Shown piece by piece: positions 1-10,280 of a stretch of 64,000 bases of DNA (its first letter is position 1; each line of letters opens with the position of its first letter). The notes under the pieces were generated by a model. That model was not told where the DNA came from. It was given only the letters and a program-made list of their open reading frames with translations, and made no database searches. This stretch comes from Rhizobium sp. ARZ01 (lineage in GTDB: Bacteria > Pseudomonadota > Alphaproteobacteria > Rhizobiales > Rhizobiaceae): the NCBI RefSeq assembly GCF_014851675.1, contig NZ_JACVAE010000001.1, positions 1 to 64,000 on the forward strand. Direction: 5' to 3'. Made by a program: the position numbers and the translations under genes.

Positions 1-52
1 CGTCAGGCTCATAACCTGAAGGCCGCAGGTTCAAATCCTGCCCCCGCAACCA
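1..52 (+). tRNA. Initiator tRNA-fMet (CAU), 3' part only
   Basis: The window opens inside a tRNA. Visible are the anticodon arm with CAT at 10-12 in a CAGG...CCTG stem, the T arm with GGTTCAAATCC, and the acceptor strand ending in CCA at 50-52. The acceptor 3' strand CCCCGCA-ACCA carries A at the position opposite base 1. That fits the C1-A72 mismatch typical of bacterial initiator tRNA, as does the anticodon arm sequence. The 5' half lies outside the window, so elongator tRNA-Met cannot be fully excluded. The minus-strand recombinase reads through most of this tRNA. Confidence 0.9.
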
Positions 53-1646
53 CTGAAGCTTGAATATTTTGCCATTCAAGTCGTTTTGCCGAAAGCTCCT
101 CCGCGTAAGCGTCGAGGAGCTTTTGTTGTTTCTCCTTCGTCTCGATCTCGCCAGCCTCCAGCTTCTCGATGAAATCCGTGTGCACCTCGGCGACGAAGCG
201 GCGTTCCATGTAATCCAGCACGTCCATCTGTGCGAGGATGCTGGCGATCAGGCCGTGCACTTCCAGCGTGGCCGGCTGATGGCCCGGTGTCTTGCCGATC
301 ACCACCTTCTGGACCAGCGATCGGACGATCGGCATGATCTGACGTTTGGCATCCTCGTTCTTGCCGCGGCGCGCCTGCAGGAAGAAATGACGCATGCGTA
401 GTTCCGTCTGGGCGGGATCGTGACGCTTCCTCAGTTCTTCGATCTTCGCCGTCATGTCTGGTTCCGACGTTGCGAAGGCATCAAGATCCTTTGCCAGCGC
501 CGTCCGCTGGACCTCGAGTTGATCGAGGATATCGTCGAGGGCGGCAAGGGGCGGGCGGTCCTGCAAGGCGCGGTCCGAGATCTGCTGGATGATGTTCTTC
601 TGCTTGCGTTCCAGTTCCTTCAGATCGCGCTTCATGTGCTCGCGCTCCGCTTCCGGGCGACGAAGTTTGGAAGCCTCCTGTTCGATCGCTTTCGCCGACA
701 TCGTGTCAAACACCCCGATCGAAAAGAAGGCAGCGGGCAGGCAATCGAGAACGCGCTGTTCCAGTTCCTGGCGAGTAATGGTCTTGCTGTTGCCACAGCA
801 GGCGCCGCCAAGATCGTCGATCGGCAGGCGCTTTTTGCGGTTGGTGCAGCTATAGCGGTCCTTGCCGGAGATCGCGTAGGGGCCGCCACATTCCGCGCAT
901 TCGAGCAAGTGACTGAGCAGATATTCCGGGCGATGCGTCGCGTTCAGCCGGTTGCTCTGCCCGAAATCGAACAATTCACCGATCTCTTTCTGACGTTCCT
1001 TCACGCGCTGCCACAATTTGTCGGGGACGATGCGCATAGACGGTACGTCCGTCAGTACCCACGCGCTGGCATCATTGACGCGCGCGGTGCGTCGTTCGGT
1101 AGCTGGGTTCTTGCGGTAGTTGCGCTTGTTCCAGATCATGCGGCCAATGTAGCTCTCATTGTTGAGGATGCCGGTGCCACGGCTGACGTGGCCGCGGATG
1201 GCGGTATCGCGCCACTTCAGGCCCCGTGAGCCAGGGACGCCCTCCTTGTTCAAGAGTTGGGCGATGTCGCGTGGCGACATGCCGTCGGCATAGAGCGTGA
1301 AGATACGGCGAACAATCTCTGCCTTGCCTGGATCGATCTCGCGCAGGCCCTTGATACGATCACCGTTCGCATCGCGCTGCTGGGAGAGCATGTAGCCGTA
1401 GGCGAGGCAGGTGGATGCCTTACCTTTCTGGACAGCCATCTTCATGCCTTCGCGCGTGCGGTAGCGGATCTGCTCAACCAGTTCATGGCTGAGCGCGGCA
1501 CGCAACGCCATCTCGAGGTCGGTCACCGGCGTGCCGGCATGGACGGTCCAGATATCGGCGTCGCGATAGCGAAGTTCCTTGAGGATCTTCGCGCTGTGCT
1601 CGGGATGTGTTTCATTGAAGGCCCGGAGGGTCTTTCGATTGAGCTG
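9..1646 (-). pseudogene. Large serine recombinase, 5'-truncated, C-terminus antisense to tRNA-fMet
   Basis: The largest part is a 505-residue frame that can start at a GTG at 1526. It contains the Recombinase domain (LNKEGVPG...NNESYIGR region), a zinc-ribbon (CAEC...C...CC) and a C-terminal coiled coil. The frame stays open upstream to an in-frame TAG at 1647-1649. It retains the end of the catalytic domain (AGTPVTDLEMALRAAL) but lacks the first hundred or so residues with the nucleophilic serine, so it should be catalytically dead. Sequence upstream of 1647 is unrelated, which marks a recombination breakpoint. The last residues, AGAGFEPAAFRL, are encoded by the antisense strand of the tRNA, and the stop overlaps the anticodon. 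This is a known signature of an integrase sitting at a tRNA attachment site. Confidence 0.85.
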
Positions 1647-1760
1647 CTAGAGCGTGATGAAAAATACCGATGATCTACAAAATGCCGGCGGAAACCTTCA
1701 ACTGGGCGCCCACACAAGACGGTAACTGGCACTAACACCATCGCAGCTGGCGAAATTTAA

Positions 1761-2336
1761 ATGGGGCGTTGGCTGCTAGCAGTTCATGATCGGCCAGTTA
1801 TCACACCGATTCGCGCAGGCGTGAGCGATGATCTACAAGAAATTCTGGCATTCGCCGTGAAAGAGGCAATAGCTGAAGGCGCGGCTATTGCGACGCTTGT
1901 TGAAATTAGGGGTGGCGCAGCGCGTTCACTCGGGTCACACCTAGCTATTGCGGCCTCGGGGCAGACGGGAGAAGTCGAAGCCGTTGCACGAATAGCCGGC
2001 GCAGCTGGCCATGATGTTTCAACAATCAAGGGATCTAGCTGCTTTGAAAATATTGACAGATTCAGTGCAGTCACACTTTTGCATCACGACCTGGATGCGG
2101 AGGAAGAGATCTTGTTGGCTAGCTTGAAGTCGTCTGCCTTTTATATCGGAGCACTTGGAAGTACGCGCACTCAGAAGCGACGCCACGATAGATTGAAACG
2201 CTTGGGTATCGATGATGAAGCACTGAACCGTATAAAGGCACCGATCGGGCTTTTTGGGCCGACGCGCGATGCATCCTTACTTGCAATTTCGGTACTGGCC
2301 GACGTTTCCGCAGCTCGACTGGCCGCCTATCCATGA
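1761..2336 (+). CDS. XdhC/CoxI-family protein, internally shortened
   Basis: Predicted 191 residues. The N-terminal half (ATLVEIRGGAARSLGSHLA) matches the conserved start of XdhC/CoxI proteins, which help mature molybdenum hydroxylases such as xanthine dehydrogenase. The C-terminal half (HDLDAEEEILL, FYIGALGSTRT, IKAPIGLFGPTRDA) matches the conserved XdhC Rossmann-domain end. The middle, normally about 100-130 residues with the YVSGGC motif, is missing: the reading frame jumps from the first block almost directly to the last. No molybdenum enzyme genes are nearby. It is probably a non-functional internal-deletion derivative whose frame has survived. No clear ribosome-binding site precedes the ATG. 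Confidence 0.6.
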   Translation: MGRWLLAVHDRPVITPIRAGVSDDLQEILAFAVKEAIAEGAAIATLVEIRGGAARSLGSHLAIAASGQTGEVEAVARIAGAAGHDVSTIKGSSCFENIDRFSAVTLLHHDLDAEEEILLASLKSSAFYIGALGSTRTQKRRHDRLKRLGIDDEALNRIKAPIGLFGPTRDASLLAISVLADVSAARLAAYP

Positions 2337-2909
2337 TCAGTGATATCAGGTTAACCTTGCCGAGACGGCTCAGGCAGCCACCAACATCTATTCCGGTTGG
2401 GCGGCGGCGATCGGCTTCACGCTCGGCAACGATCTGCTCATTGTCACCGGCGTCGCTGGTCGGCTCCTCGGGCGCGAGGCGGTCAACACAGACTGCTCGA
2501 TGCCGCAGAACTCGCCCGCAGCATGGATAGATTTGCGGGAGTGGTTGCTGCCCCGCGCCGTTCATTGACCTCCGGAATCATGGCGGTATTCCCAGATGTC
2601 CGTCGATCGGCAAAACGGGCGGCCTAACAATTGTGTTGCACCTCCCACGATCGCGCAGGGCCGACTTCTAACGGCCCAGCGCTGCAATTGAGCCTCGTGG
2701 GGTGTCCGCATTGGTCATACAGATCTACATTGACCGATCCTGAAAGCGGACATCACAAGCGACGAAATGCAAACCCTGGTTCCTCCAGGTGCCCGCAGGC
2801 GGCTCCTCTTTCCTGCTGGGCAGGTGGTTGGGTCGGTAGCCTTCAGCCGGCCAGCGAACTTGGCGGCATCGCTGCCGCTACGCCATGTCCGCTCACGACG
2901 CCCGGGGGA
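2337..2909. other. No intact gene; degenerate accessory DNA
   Basis: No convincing coding region is seen. A short open stretch in the + direction (about 2355-2567) translates to a sequence with a hydrophobic run but no start and no family I recognise. A short CTGAAAGCGGACAT motif at 2740-2753 is one of several related copies scattered over the first 12 kb. The region reads as decayed sequence between two damaged genes. Confidence 0.5.
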
Positions 2910-4615
2910 TTAACTGGACTCATCTCCCTCCGCTACTTTCTGGTTGGGGCTACCGGCCAGACCGTCATCGCTACGGCCCAGGAGGTGCGCGACCGAACGT
3001 GAGGCATGATGCGCGATCCGGTTGAACCACCGGACAGCGTCGATCCGCGCGAAGGCTTCCGCCGCGGTCAGCTTTCCTGGTGCAACCGAGGCCAGCGTCG
3101 CGGCGCGATAGTCCCGCTGCAGGGAGTGGAGCTCCCTCGCTGCGACCGCCACCTCGGCGAGCGCCGCGGCGATCTCAGACGAAACGCTCCAGCCGATGGG
3201 TGCGGCCTGCGCGCTAAGGGCGGCTTCGGAGGTAATCGAACGACCGGCCGCTTCCGCCGCACGCAGGGCCTTTTCGCACAGCTCGGCGGCGCGAAGGTGA
3301 TCGGCGACTCCGGCAGGCTGTCCCGGGACCCCGCCCTCCGCCACGACTTCCACGAGGCGCGAGGCGTAATCGAGCGCGTGCAGCGTGCTGGTCATGCGGT
3401 GCTGCTCGGCCTCGGTCTCGGGCGGCTCCTTGAGTTCGGAGAGGAAAGCCCTGACTTCCTCGAGCGCCGCAGCGGCGGCCTGGGTGTCCTCCACCACACG
3501 GCCGGCCGCGCCGGAAAGCTGCGCGGAAAGCGAGGCGGCGGTCTTTGCCAACACATCAGCCACGACGCGCCGGGCAGTCTCGACCGCGATCACCGGACTG
3601 GCGAGCGCGCTCGGATCGAGCGCGCGCTGCAGCGCCGTCTGCCTGGAGGGCAGCAGCCGCTCCACCACGCGCGTGAACCACTGCGTCGCCGGGAGGAGCA
3701 CCGCGACGCCGATGACGTTGTACGCCGTGTGGTAGGCGGCAAGCAGCGTCATCCCGTCGGCCGACGCGACGAGAGCCCTCATTAGCGCCGCCGTGAAGGG
3801 AAAGGCCCCGCGATGGCGATCAGCGCCGCGATCACCTTGAACAGCACATAGGCAAGCGCAAGGCGCTTGGCCGTCGTGCTGGCGCCGATGGCCGCAAGCG
3901 CCGAGCTCGTCGCCGTCCCGATATTCTGGCCGATGATCAGAGCTGCACCCTGCTCCAGGCCGACCGCCCCGGCGTAGAAGGCCGAGATGGTCACTGCGAT
4001 AGCGGCGGTCGAGGATTGCATGACCGCGGTCATCGCCAAGCCGACGACAATCAGGGTCATGAGGCCAACCGACCCTGATAGCCAGCCTACCCCCGGCATG
4101 CCGAGCACCGCGGGCAGGTCAGACGGATGCAGGCTCTCCGCAAGACCTTGCATGCCCTGTTGGAGCGTCGTCAGCCCGTAAAGCACCAGCGCGAAACCTG
4201 CGAGGGCGCCGCCCGCCGCCGCGATCCGCCCGCCGCCCAGCAACTTGGCCAGAGCGCCAATGAAGATCATCGGCAGGGCTTAGGCTGAAAGCGAGACGCG
4301 CACGCCGATCAACGCCACCAGCCAGCCGGTGCCCGTGGTGCCGACATTGGCGCCGAAGACCAGGCCGAGCCCTTGCGGAAAGGTGAGCAGCCCGGCGCTG
4401 ACGAGGCCGATCGTGGTCATGGTGACCGCGCTCGACGACTGTACGAGCAGCGTGACGATCGCTCCCCAGAAGGCGCCCGAGAGCGGCGTCGACGCCGCAT
4501 GGCCGAGGGCGGTGCGCAGGGCTGATCCTGCCAGCGCCTTCAGGCCGTCGGCCATGACGGTCATGCCGAGTAGGAACAGCCCGACGCCGCCGAGAGTGGT
4601 AATGGCTGTCAACAT
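2910..4615 (-). pseudogene. Na+/phosphate cotransporter with PhoU-like tail, broken into three frames
   Basis: Three consecutive minus-strand frames make one Na/Pi-cotransporter (NptA/YjbB type). The first (4615-4280) holds the first Na_Pi repeat with VQSSSAV and ends at an in-frame TAA at 4280-4282. The second (4279-3782, same frame) holds the inverted second repeat with MQSSTAAIA and GQNIGTA. It ends after a frameshift near 3785, where the translation turns into GPFPSRRR. The third (3782-2910) supplies the last helix (AAYHTAYNVIGVAVLLP) and a long helical PhoU-like cytoplasmic tail. The intact protein would be about 560 residues. One nonsense mutation plus one frameshift argue for a real pseudogene rather than one sequencing error. 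Confidence 0.85.
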
Positions 4616-4805
4616 GCGCGTTTCTTTCCCGCGGTCTGTTTGGGGGTGATCGCATCAGAAAAGCGCCAAGAGGGGGACAAGGTTCCCCTGCGCCAAGGAA
4701 CACCACTTTGACATGAGATCAAAGCTGATTTCAAACAGACAGGCAGATAGCTCGCCTGCTCCGTAGAGCGGGTGTAGTCTGCGTTAAGACCGTTCGACGT
4801 GTCGC
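4616..4805. other. Divergent intergenic region
   Basis: This lies between the Na/Pi pseudogene (reading left) and the cyclase gene (reading right). It presumably carries promoters for both. I see no strong operator or terminator in it. Confidence 0.4.
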
Positions 4806-6605
4806 ATGGCCGATGAGGTCAGTCCCTTGGAACGAAAACTCGCCGCTATTCTTGTTGCCGATCTGGTTGGCTACTCGCACCTCGTGGAGGTTGACGAGGC
4901 CAACACTCTCGAGACACTTAAAAGTCTCCTCGCATCGCCAATTAAGCCGGCCATTACAAGTCATCACGGCCGCATCGTGAAGTTGATGGGTGATGGGCTC
5001 ATGGCTGAGTTCTCGTCCATCGTTGAAGCGGTAACCTGCGCGGTAGAAATCCAGTCGTCCATCGCCGCGCTGCCGGTAACAAATGCCGGAAGTCCCCGTA
5101 TGACCTTCCGCATGGGAATCAATCTTGGAGATGTCGTTATCGACGGTGACGACCTGTTGGGAGATGGAGTGAACATCGCAGCACGGTTGGAGAAGCTTTG
5201 CCGTCCGGGCAGCGTTTTAATCTCCGGCTCCGCATTTGAACACGTCAGCGGCAAAGTCGACGCGGTGTTCGAATATGCCGGCGAACAGCATCTCAAGAAC
5301 ATCGATCGCGCGGTAAAAGCCTATCACCTTAGAGTCGCTGGTACGGGTGACGTGCGGCACCGAGACACCATGATCGAGAAGCCGACGATCGCAGTTCTTC
5401 CGTTCGAAAACATGTCGGGCGATGCCGAGCAAACCTATTTCAGCGACGGAATGACCGAGGACGTCATTACCGAACTTTCCCGGTTTCCCGAACTGACGGT
5501 CCTCGCGCGCAACTCTTCGTTCGCCTTTCGTGGTCAGGCAGCCGATTTGCGGGAGATAGGACGACTTTTAAATGCGCAGTACGTGATCGAAGGAAGCGTC
5601 CGTCGGATAGGAGAACAGATACGCGTCACTGCCCAGCTTGTAGCGACGAAAAATGCTACGCATCTTTGGGCCGAACGATACGACAGGGCGATCGACGACG
5701 TATTTTTGATCCAGGAAGAGATAGCACAGGCCATCGTTGCAACGGTCGCCCAGCGGGTCAGGGACGACAGCGAAACCGCGGCGCGCCGCAGACGGCCGGA
5801 AGACATGCGGGCCTACGATCTGTTCCTTCAAGGCAACCGTCTCTCAGACTCTTTCAACCCTGGAGCTCAGGACCGCGCAAAGGCACTTTTCGAGGCAGCC
5901 TTGGAGATCGACCCGTCTTTCGCCCGCGCCTACACAGGTTTGGCTTTCGTGCATCTGAATTACGCGACCGACGAAGGGATCGGCATTCCGCGGGAAAGCG
6001 ACGAGAACCGGATCAAAGCCTTGCAGTGTGCCGAAGAGGCGCTGGCGCTGGATCCGAACGATCCGCGGGTGCATTACGCCTATGGATACATGTGCCTGAC
6101 CTGGCGAGACTTCGATCGGGCTGAACACCATCTGAACCGAGCGAGACAGATGAACCCGAACGATCCGATCATCCAGATTGTCTGGGCTTGGAAGGAAGGG
6201 GCCATGGGAAGGGCGGAACAGGGGCTTGCCGCAGCGGAAACCGCGTTCCGCCTCAATCCGATGTATCCAGCCTGGTACAACTACTACCGATCCCACCTGT
6301 TGTTTCAACTCGAAAGGTATAGCGAGGCCGCCGTCCTTCTTGAGCAACGGACTTTCGATACGCCTGCTCGACACCCGCGGGACATGGCATGGCGCGCCGC
6401 CTGCTATGGGCATCTCGGCCGCGGCGACGAGGCCAAACGTTGCGGCGAAATTTTCATCAGTTCTCTCTCCGCCTTGTGGCGGGGGGATGCAACCGCCGGT
6501 CCCGCGGAATATGTCGATTGGCTTGTAGACGTGTCCTACCTGAGGGAGCCCGGTGACGTCGAGCGTCTTCGCATGGGACTGAGGCTTGCAGCTCTACCGG
6601 CATGA
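4806..6605 (+). CDS. Class III adenylate/guanylate cyclase with TolB-like and TPR domains
   Basis: Predicted 599-residue soluble protein with three parts. Residues 8-180 are a class III nucleotidyl cyclase domain with both metal aspartates (D19 in ILVADLVGYS, D63 in MGDG) and the Asn/Arg pair in DGVNIAARLE (N123, R127). Residues about 190-330 (PTIAVLPFENMSGD onward) are the TolB/FlgO-like domain often linked to cyclases in rhizobia. Residues about 345-590 are TPR-like helical repeats. The family makes cyclic nucleotides; multiple paralogues are usual in rhizobia. No membrane segment is seen. It starts at the ATG after a weak purine stretch and stands alone. It is intact, unlike its left neighbours. 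Confidence 0.85.
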   Translation: MADEVSPLERKLAAILVADLVGYSHLVEVDEANTLETLKSLLASPIKPAITSHHGRIVKLMGDGLMAEFSSIVEAVTCAVEIQSSIAALPVTNAGSPRMTFRMGINLGDVVIDGDDLLGDGVNIAARLEKLCRPGSVLISGSAFEHVSGKVDAVFEYAGEQHLKNIDRAVKAYHLRVAGTGDVRHRDTMIEKPTIAVLPFENMSGDAEQTYFSDGMTEDVITELSRFPELTVLARNSSFAFRGQAADLREIGRLLNAQYVIEGSVRRIGEQIRVTAQLVATKNATHLWAERYDRAIDDVFLIQEEIAQAIVATVAQRVRDDSETAARRRRPEDMRAYDLFLQGNRLSDSFNPGAQDRAKALFEAALEIDPSFARAYTGLAFVHLNYATDEGIGIPRESDENRIKALQCAEEALALDPNDPRVHYAYGYMCLTWRDFDRAEHHLNRARQMNPNDPIIQIVWAWKEGAMGRAEQGLAAAETAFRLNPMYPAWYNYYRSHLLFQLERYSEAAVLLEQRTFDTPARHPRDMAWRAACYGHLGRGDEAKRCGEIFISSLSALWRGDATAGPAEYVDWLVDVSYLREPGDVERLRMGLRLAALPA

Positions 6606-6675
6606 CGAAAGAAATGGGTCGTCAGCAGTCAGAAGCCTATATCCTCCCTATGGGTTATTGGGCGTTACTATCCGC

Positions 6676-6751
6676 CGCTTTGCGCCTTCATATCATCCGT
6701 AGAGACCAGCTTGGCCGCTTCCCGAAAGCGGACGTTGCCAGCGACAAGGCG
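6676..6751. repeat. Dispersed repeat, copy A
   Basis: About 70 bp here are closely similar to 12271-12346, sharing the run GAGACCAGCTTGGCCGCTTC and then CCCGAAAGC(G/A)GACGT and CCAGCGACAAGG, with only a few substitutions. Copy A is within the open frame upstream of the DUF1254 gene, which supports that upstream frame being non-coding. Shorter relatives of the core CCCGAAAGCGGACGT occur at 2740-2753 (partial) and, inverted, at 10161-10175. Confidence 0.75.
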
Positions 6752-6965
6752 GACGACGAGATTGCGCCAAAAGGCGACGTACAGTCCGCGGAGAGCGGTG
6801 ACCGATTTTGGGGTCGACAAGCTGATGAAGCCGGCCTGGCGTCCACCATCTGCAAAACCTCGCCGGAAGGCTCGTCTTTGTCCACTATGTCTACACGGCC
6901 CGAACGTAGGGGCGGTCATTCGTTTTTGACCTGGTGCTCATCAAATCCAATAGGGAGGAGACCAG

Positions 6966-8512
6966 ATGATCAATCAAACCACATTCATCCGCCGCGACGT
7001 GCTGACGGTTGGAAGCGCAATGCTTGCAGCCACAGCGCTACGCGCGATGCCTACTGCCGCCTCGCGGAGACAGTACCCGCGAGGCGGGCATATACGACGG
7101 ACATTCCGCCGGAAATCGTTACGCCGAACGAGCTCGATACGCGGCTAGGAACGCTGCGATTCTTTGACGGATTTCCTGACGATGAAACGGTGCAGAAAGT
7201 CTATGACAACCTTGATTTCCAGCGCGCCGTACAGGCGTTTCTCAGGGCTCTGCCGCCTACGTCCCTTGTCGCCATGCGTCGCGGCATCCGCTCCTTCGGC
7301 CCCGACAACCGGACTGTCCTCATCTTCGAAACACTCGTGGACTCGCGCACGCTGTTTCTCACGGCCAACGCCGAAACGGTCTATGCGAGTGCATGGATCG
7401 ATCTCAAGAACGGCCCAGTCGTGATCGAAAGCCCACCCAACACGCTTGGTCTTGTGGACGATTTCTGGTTTCACTATGTTGCCGATCTCGGCAACGCAGG
7501 ACCGGACAAGGGCCAAGGTGGCAAATTCCTGTTTCTGCCGCCGGGGTATCGAGGCTCAACGCCTGACGGGTACTTTGTCTTCAGATCGCCGACCTACGGC
7601 AACTGGTTCGTCACCCGTGGCTTCCTGGTGAACGGTGACCCGAAGCCCGCGGTCGAGAGTTTCAAGCAGCGACTGAAAATCTACGCGCTGGCAGAGGCCT
7701 CCAATCCGCCTGCGACGAATTTCGTCAACGCCTCCGGCCGAGCGTTCAACACCATCCACGCGATGGACGCCACCTTCTTCGACGAGCTAAGCGAGGTGAT
7801 TCAGGAGGAGCCGAACTCGGCAATTGACCCGGAAACGCTCGGATTGCTCGCTTCGATGGGCCTGGAGCATGGCAAGCCCTTCGCGCCCGACGAGCGGATG
7901 AGAAGGATCCTGGTGGAAGCCGCTGCGGTCGGCGGCGCCACCGCACGCGCGATCGCATTCCGTTCGCGTGAGAAGGAAGCCTTCCTTTACCCAAACAGTG
8001 CTTGGTGCGTGCCATTCGTCGGTGGCAGCCATGAATTCGAACAGGCGGGCGTCCGCCTGCTGGATCCGCGCTCATTCTTCTTCTTCATGGCCACCGGCAT
8101 CACTCCGGCGATGTCCGCCAAAGTGGTCGGCATTGGATCGCAATATGCCCTCGCCTTCGTTGATTCGAAGGGCCGGCCGCTAAATGGGGGCAAGGCTTAC
8201 CGGCTTCACCTTCCTTCGAATATTCCGGCGAAAAACTTCTGGTCGATCCTCCTCTACGACAACCAGACGCGTTCGATGCTGCAGACCGACGAGCAATTCC
8301 CGAGCATCGGCAGCCTGAGCGAAGGTATCGCGGTCAATCCCGATACTTCGGTGGAGGTGTATTTCGGCCCCAGGGCGCCGTCCGGCAGGGAAAGCAACTG
8401 GGTGCAGACCATTCCGGGCAAAGGCTTCAACGCGATGCTGCGCCTCTATGGCCCACTCGAGCCGTGGTTCGACAAAACCTGGCGGCCGGGCGAGATCGAA
8501 CACACAGTGTAG
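6966..8512 (+). pseudogene. DUF1254/DUF1214 secreted protein, frameshift after the signal peptide
   Basis: The body (from about 7080 to 8512) is a complete DUF1254 plus DUF1214 protein: DUF1254 region with LTANAETVYASAWIDL, glycine-rich GKFLFLPPGY, and a DUF1214 end with SVEVYFGPRAP and PWFDKTW. A good ribosome-binding site (GGGAGGAG) precedes the ATG at 6966. That start reads a typical export signal (FIRRDVLTVGSAMLAATALRA) but in a different frame from the body, so the frame must shift near 7060-7090. The body's own frame runs open back to 6602, but that stretch has no signal peptide and contains a dispersed repeat, so it is not a likely start. Either the gene is frameshifted or the assembly has an indel. 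The biochemical role of the family is unknown. Confidence 0.7.
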
Positions 8513-8563
8513 TTTGGTCGTTCTCCGGTCGACGTCACGATCACATGGTTGTGGAGGGAGATC

Positions 8564-10003
8564 ATGCTCGCACACTCTGTTTCCCGAATTACCATTTTGC
8601 GCGTGCTTTTTGTCATCGCCATGCTCGGCGAAACGTCGGCGAGTGCACAGCAGGACCCGGCCTCGACCCACGAGGAACTGGTCCACCAGCAGATGCTTCA
8701 GCGCGGCACACAGGCTGCGATCTGGGGCATATCGGCAGTGAGCATGATGGGACTTCGCCGCGGCGCCGAGAGGGACCTCGGTGCAACGTTTAGTGACATC
8801 CTGTATTCGTCGCAGTTGTTCGGGCCGCGGCAAGCATTTCTCACCGCGAATAACCAAACGCCTAATGTCATCGTGATGCTGGACACGACGGATGGTCCGG
8901 TTGTTCTGGAAGTTCCGCCGGCTTCCGATAGGACGGTGTTCTTTGGTAGCATCATCGACGCTTGGCAGGTGCCGCTCGCCGATGTCGGGCCGCAAGGCGA
9001 AGACGCCGGCAAGGGAGGGAAATACCTTGTCTTGCCGCCAGGGTACGACAAGCCGCTGCCTGACGGCTACTTGGTTAGCCGTCCAAAGACCTATCATACC
9101 TATGTGGCGCTGCGTCCGATTGCCGTCCACGGCGGAACACTTGCCGAGGCAGTGGCCTACTCCAAGAAACTCAAGGCCTATCCACTGAGCGATCCAACCA
9201 GGACGGGCCGCTATATCGACGTGTTCCCGAAAGCCTGGAATACCCTCCCTGCTTATGACATCAGTTATTTTGCGGACCTGGCAGCAGTCATTACCGAAGA
9301 GCCCGTCCAGGAAAAGGACTTGGCGATGATGGGCATGCTGTCGAGCATAGGCATCAGCAAGGGGCAGCCGTTTCAGCCCGACAGCCAGACCCAAAGGACG
9401 CTTCAAGAAGCCATAAAACTCGCTTATGCAATGATGCAAGACTATTTCACGACACCAGGAAAGGCTCTGATTCCATACTGGCCAGGCAGCCAGTGGCAAA
9501 GCGCCCACCTTTCCAAAGAACAAGCCGAGGCAGGCTTCCCGTTTGCAACGGCGGATGAACTCCTGATCGACGAGCGAGCCGGTGGCATCTATTTCTGGGC
9601 GACGTGGTTGCCGAAGTACCTCGGCGCGGGCACGTTCTATTTACTGGCCATGCGTGACAGCGGAGGCGCACTGTTTGATGGAACGAGCCTCTATCGTCTC
9701 AAGGTGCCCAAGGAGGTACCCGCCCGTGATTTCTGGTCTGCTATTGTTTACAGTATGGAGACCAAAGCCTTTGTTCGGGATGCGAGCAAAGTCGGGATTT
9801 CCTCATACGAGAAGGCGGATCTCAAAGCGAGCGCCGACGGCGCGATAGATCTCTATTTCGGTCCGAAGTCGCCGGACGGGCTGGAAGCCAACTGGCTTCC
9901 CACTGGTGGCAAACCATTCTTTCTCATTTTCCGCTTGTACGGGCCGGAGAAGGCGCTCTTCGACAAGACGTGGACGTTGCCGGACGTGGAGAAGGTCAGA
10001 TAA
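8564..10003 (+). CDS. DUF1254/DUF1214 domain secreted protein
   Basis: Predicted 479 residues. The ATG at 8564 is chosen because GGAGGGA lies 5-11 bases upstream and it gives an export signal ending near SASAQQ. DUF1254 covers roughly residues 40-170 (FLTANNQTPNVIVMLDT, GGKYLVLPPGY) and DUF1214 about 330-470 (IDLYFGPKSPDGLEANW, ALFDKTWTLPDVEKV). It lies 51 bp after the preceding paralogue in the same direction and is probably co-transcribed with it. The family is periplasmic or secreted, common in proteobacteria, and without established chemistry. Confidence 0.85.
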   Translation: MLAHSVSRITILRVLFVIAMLGETSASAQQDPASTHEELVHQQMLQRGTQAAIWGISAVSMMGLRRGAERDLGATFSDILYSSQLFGPRQAFLTANNQTPNVIVMLDTTDGPVVLEVPPASDRTVFFGSIIDAWQVPLADVGPQGEDAGKGGKYLVLPPGYDKPLPDGYLVSRPKTYHTYVALRPIAVHGGTLAEAVAYSKKLKAYPLSDPTRTGRYIDVFPKAWNTLPAYDISYFADLAAVITEEPVQEKDLAMMGMLSSIGISKGQPFQPDSQTQRTLQEAIKLAYAMMQDYFTTPGKALIPYWPGSQWQSAHLSKEQAEAGFPFATADELLIDERAGGIYFWATWLPKYLGAGTFYLLAMRDSGGALFDGTSLYRLKVPKEVPARDFWSAIVYSMETKAFVRDASKVGISSYEKADLKASADGAIDLYFGPKSPDGLEANWLPTGGKPFFLIFRLYGPEKALFDKTWTLPDVEKVR

Positions 10004-10280
10004 GCCAAATGCCCATTTGCAAGGGCAGAGCGGGGCTCGGCCGCCAAGCTTGTCCGTAGTGTCGGAGGCCGCGCCGCAAAAAAGGGTCACCACGCGCAGC
10101 AGAACATCGGTCTGGGTTACCGCCAGCCCGGCGAGCGGTAGTTCTCGCGACCGTGTTGAAACGTCCGCTTTCGGGATACGGCAAAACCTGCCGCAATGGG
10201 CGCGAAGCTGTCCTCCAGTGACCAGACCATCTATGTCCGTTGTGGGCCACTGGCGGCAGTGCTACCGTGTATCACCTTCG
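10004..10280. other. Intergenic region between convergent DUF1254 genes
   Basis: No gene is seen. It contains an inverted copy (ACGTCCGCTTTCGGGA, 10161-10176) of the core of the dispersed repeat found at 6721 and 12316. No clear terminator with a T-run was found. Confidence 0.5.

Noticed and set aside
6602..6965. N-terminal extension of the DUF1254 frame back to 6602
   Set aside because: It carries no signal peptide, is low in protein-like features, contains the dispersed repeat and overlaps the end of the cyclase gene; the ribosome-binding site and signal at 6966 are a better start.
8180..9523. 447-codon open frame on the minus strand
   Set aside because: Antisense to two DUF1254 genes; it has no start context and no motif.
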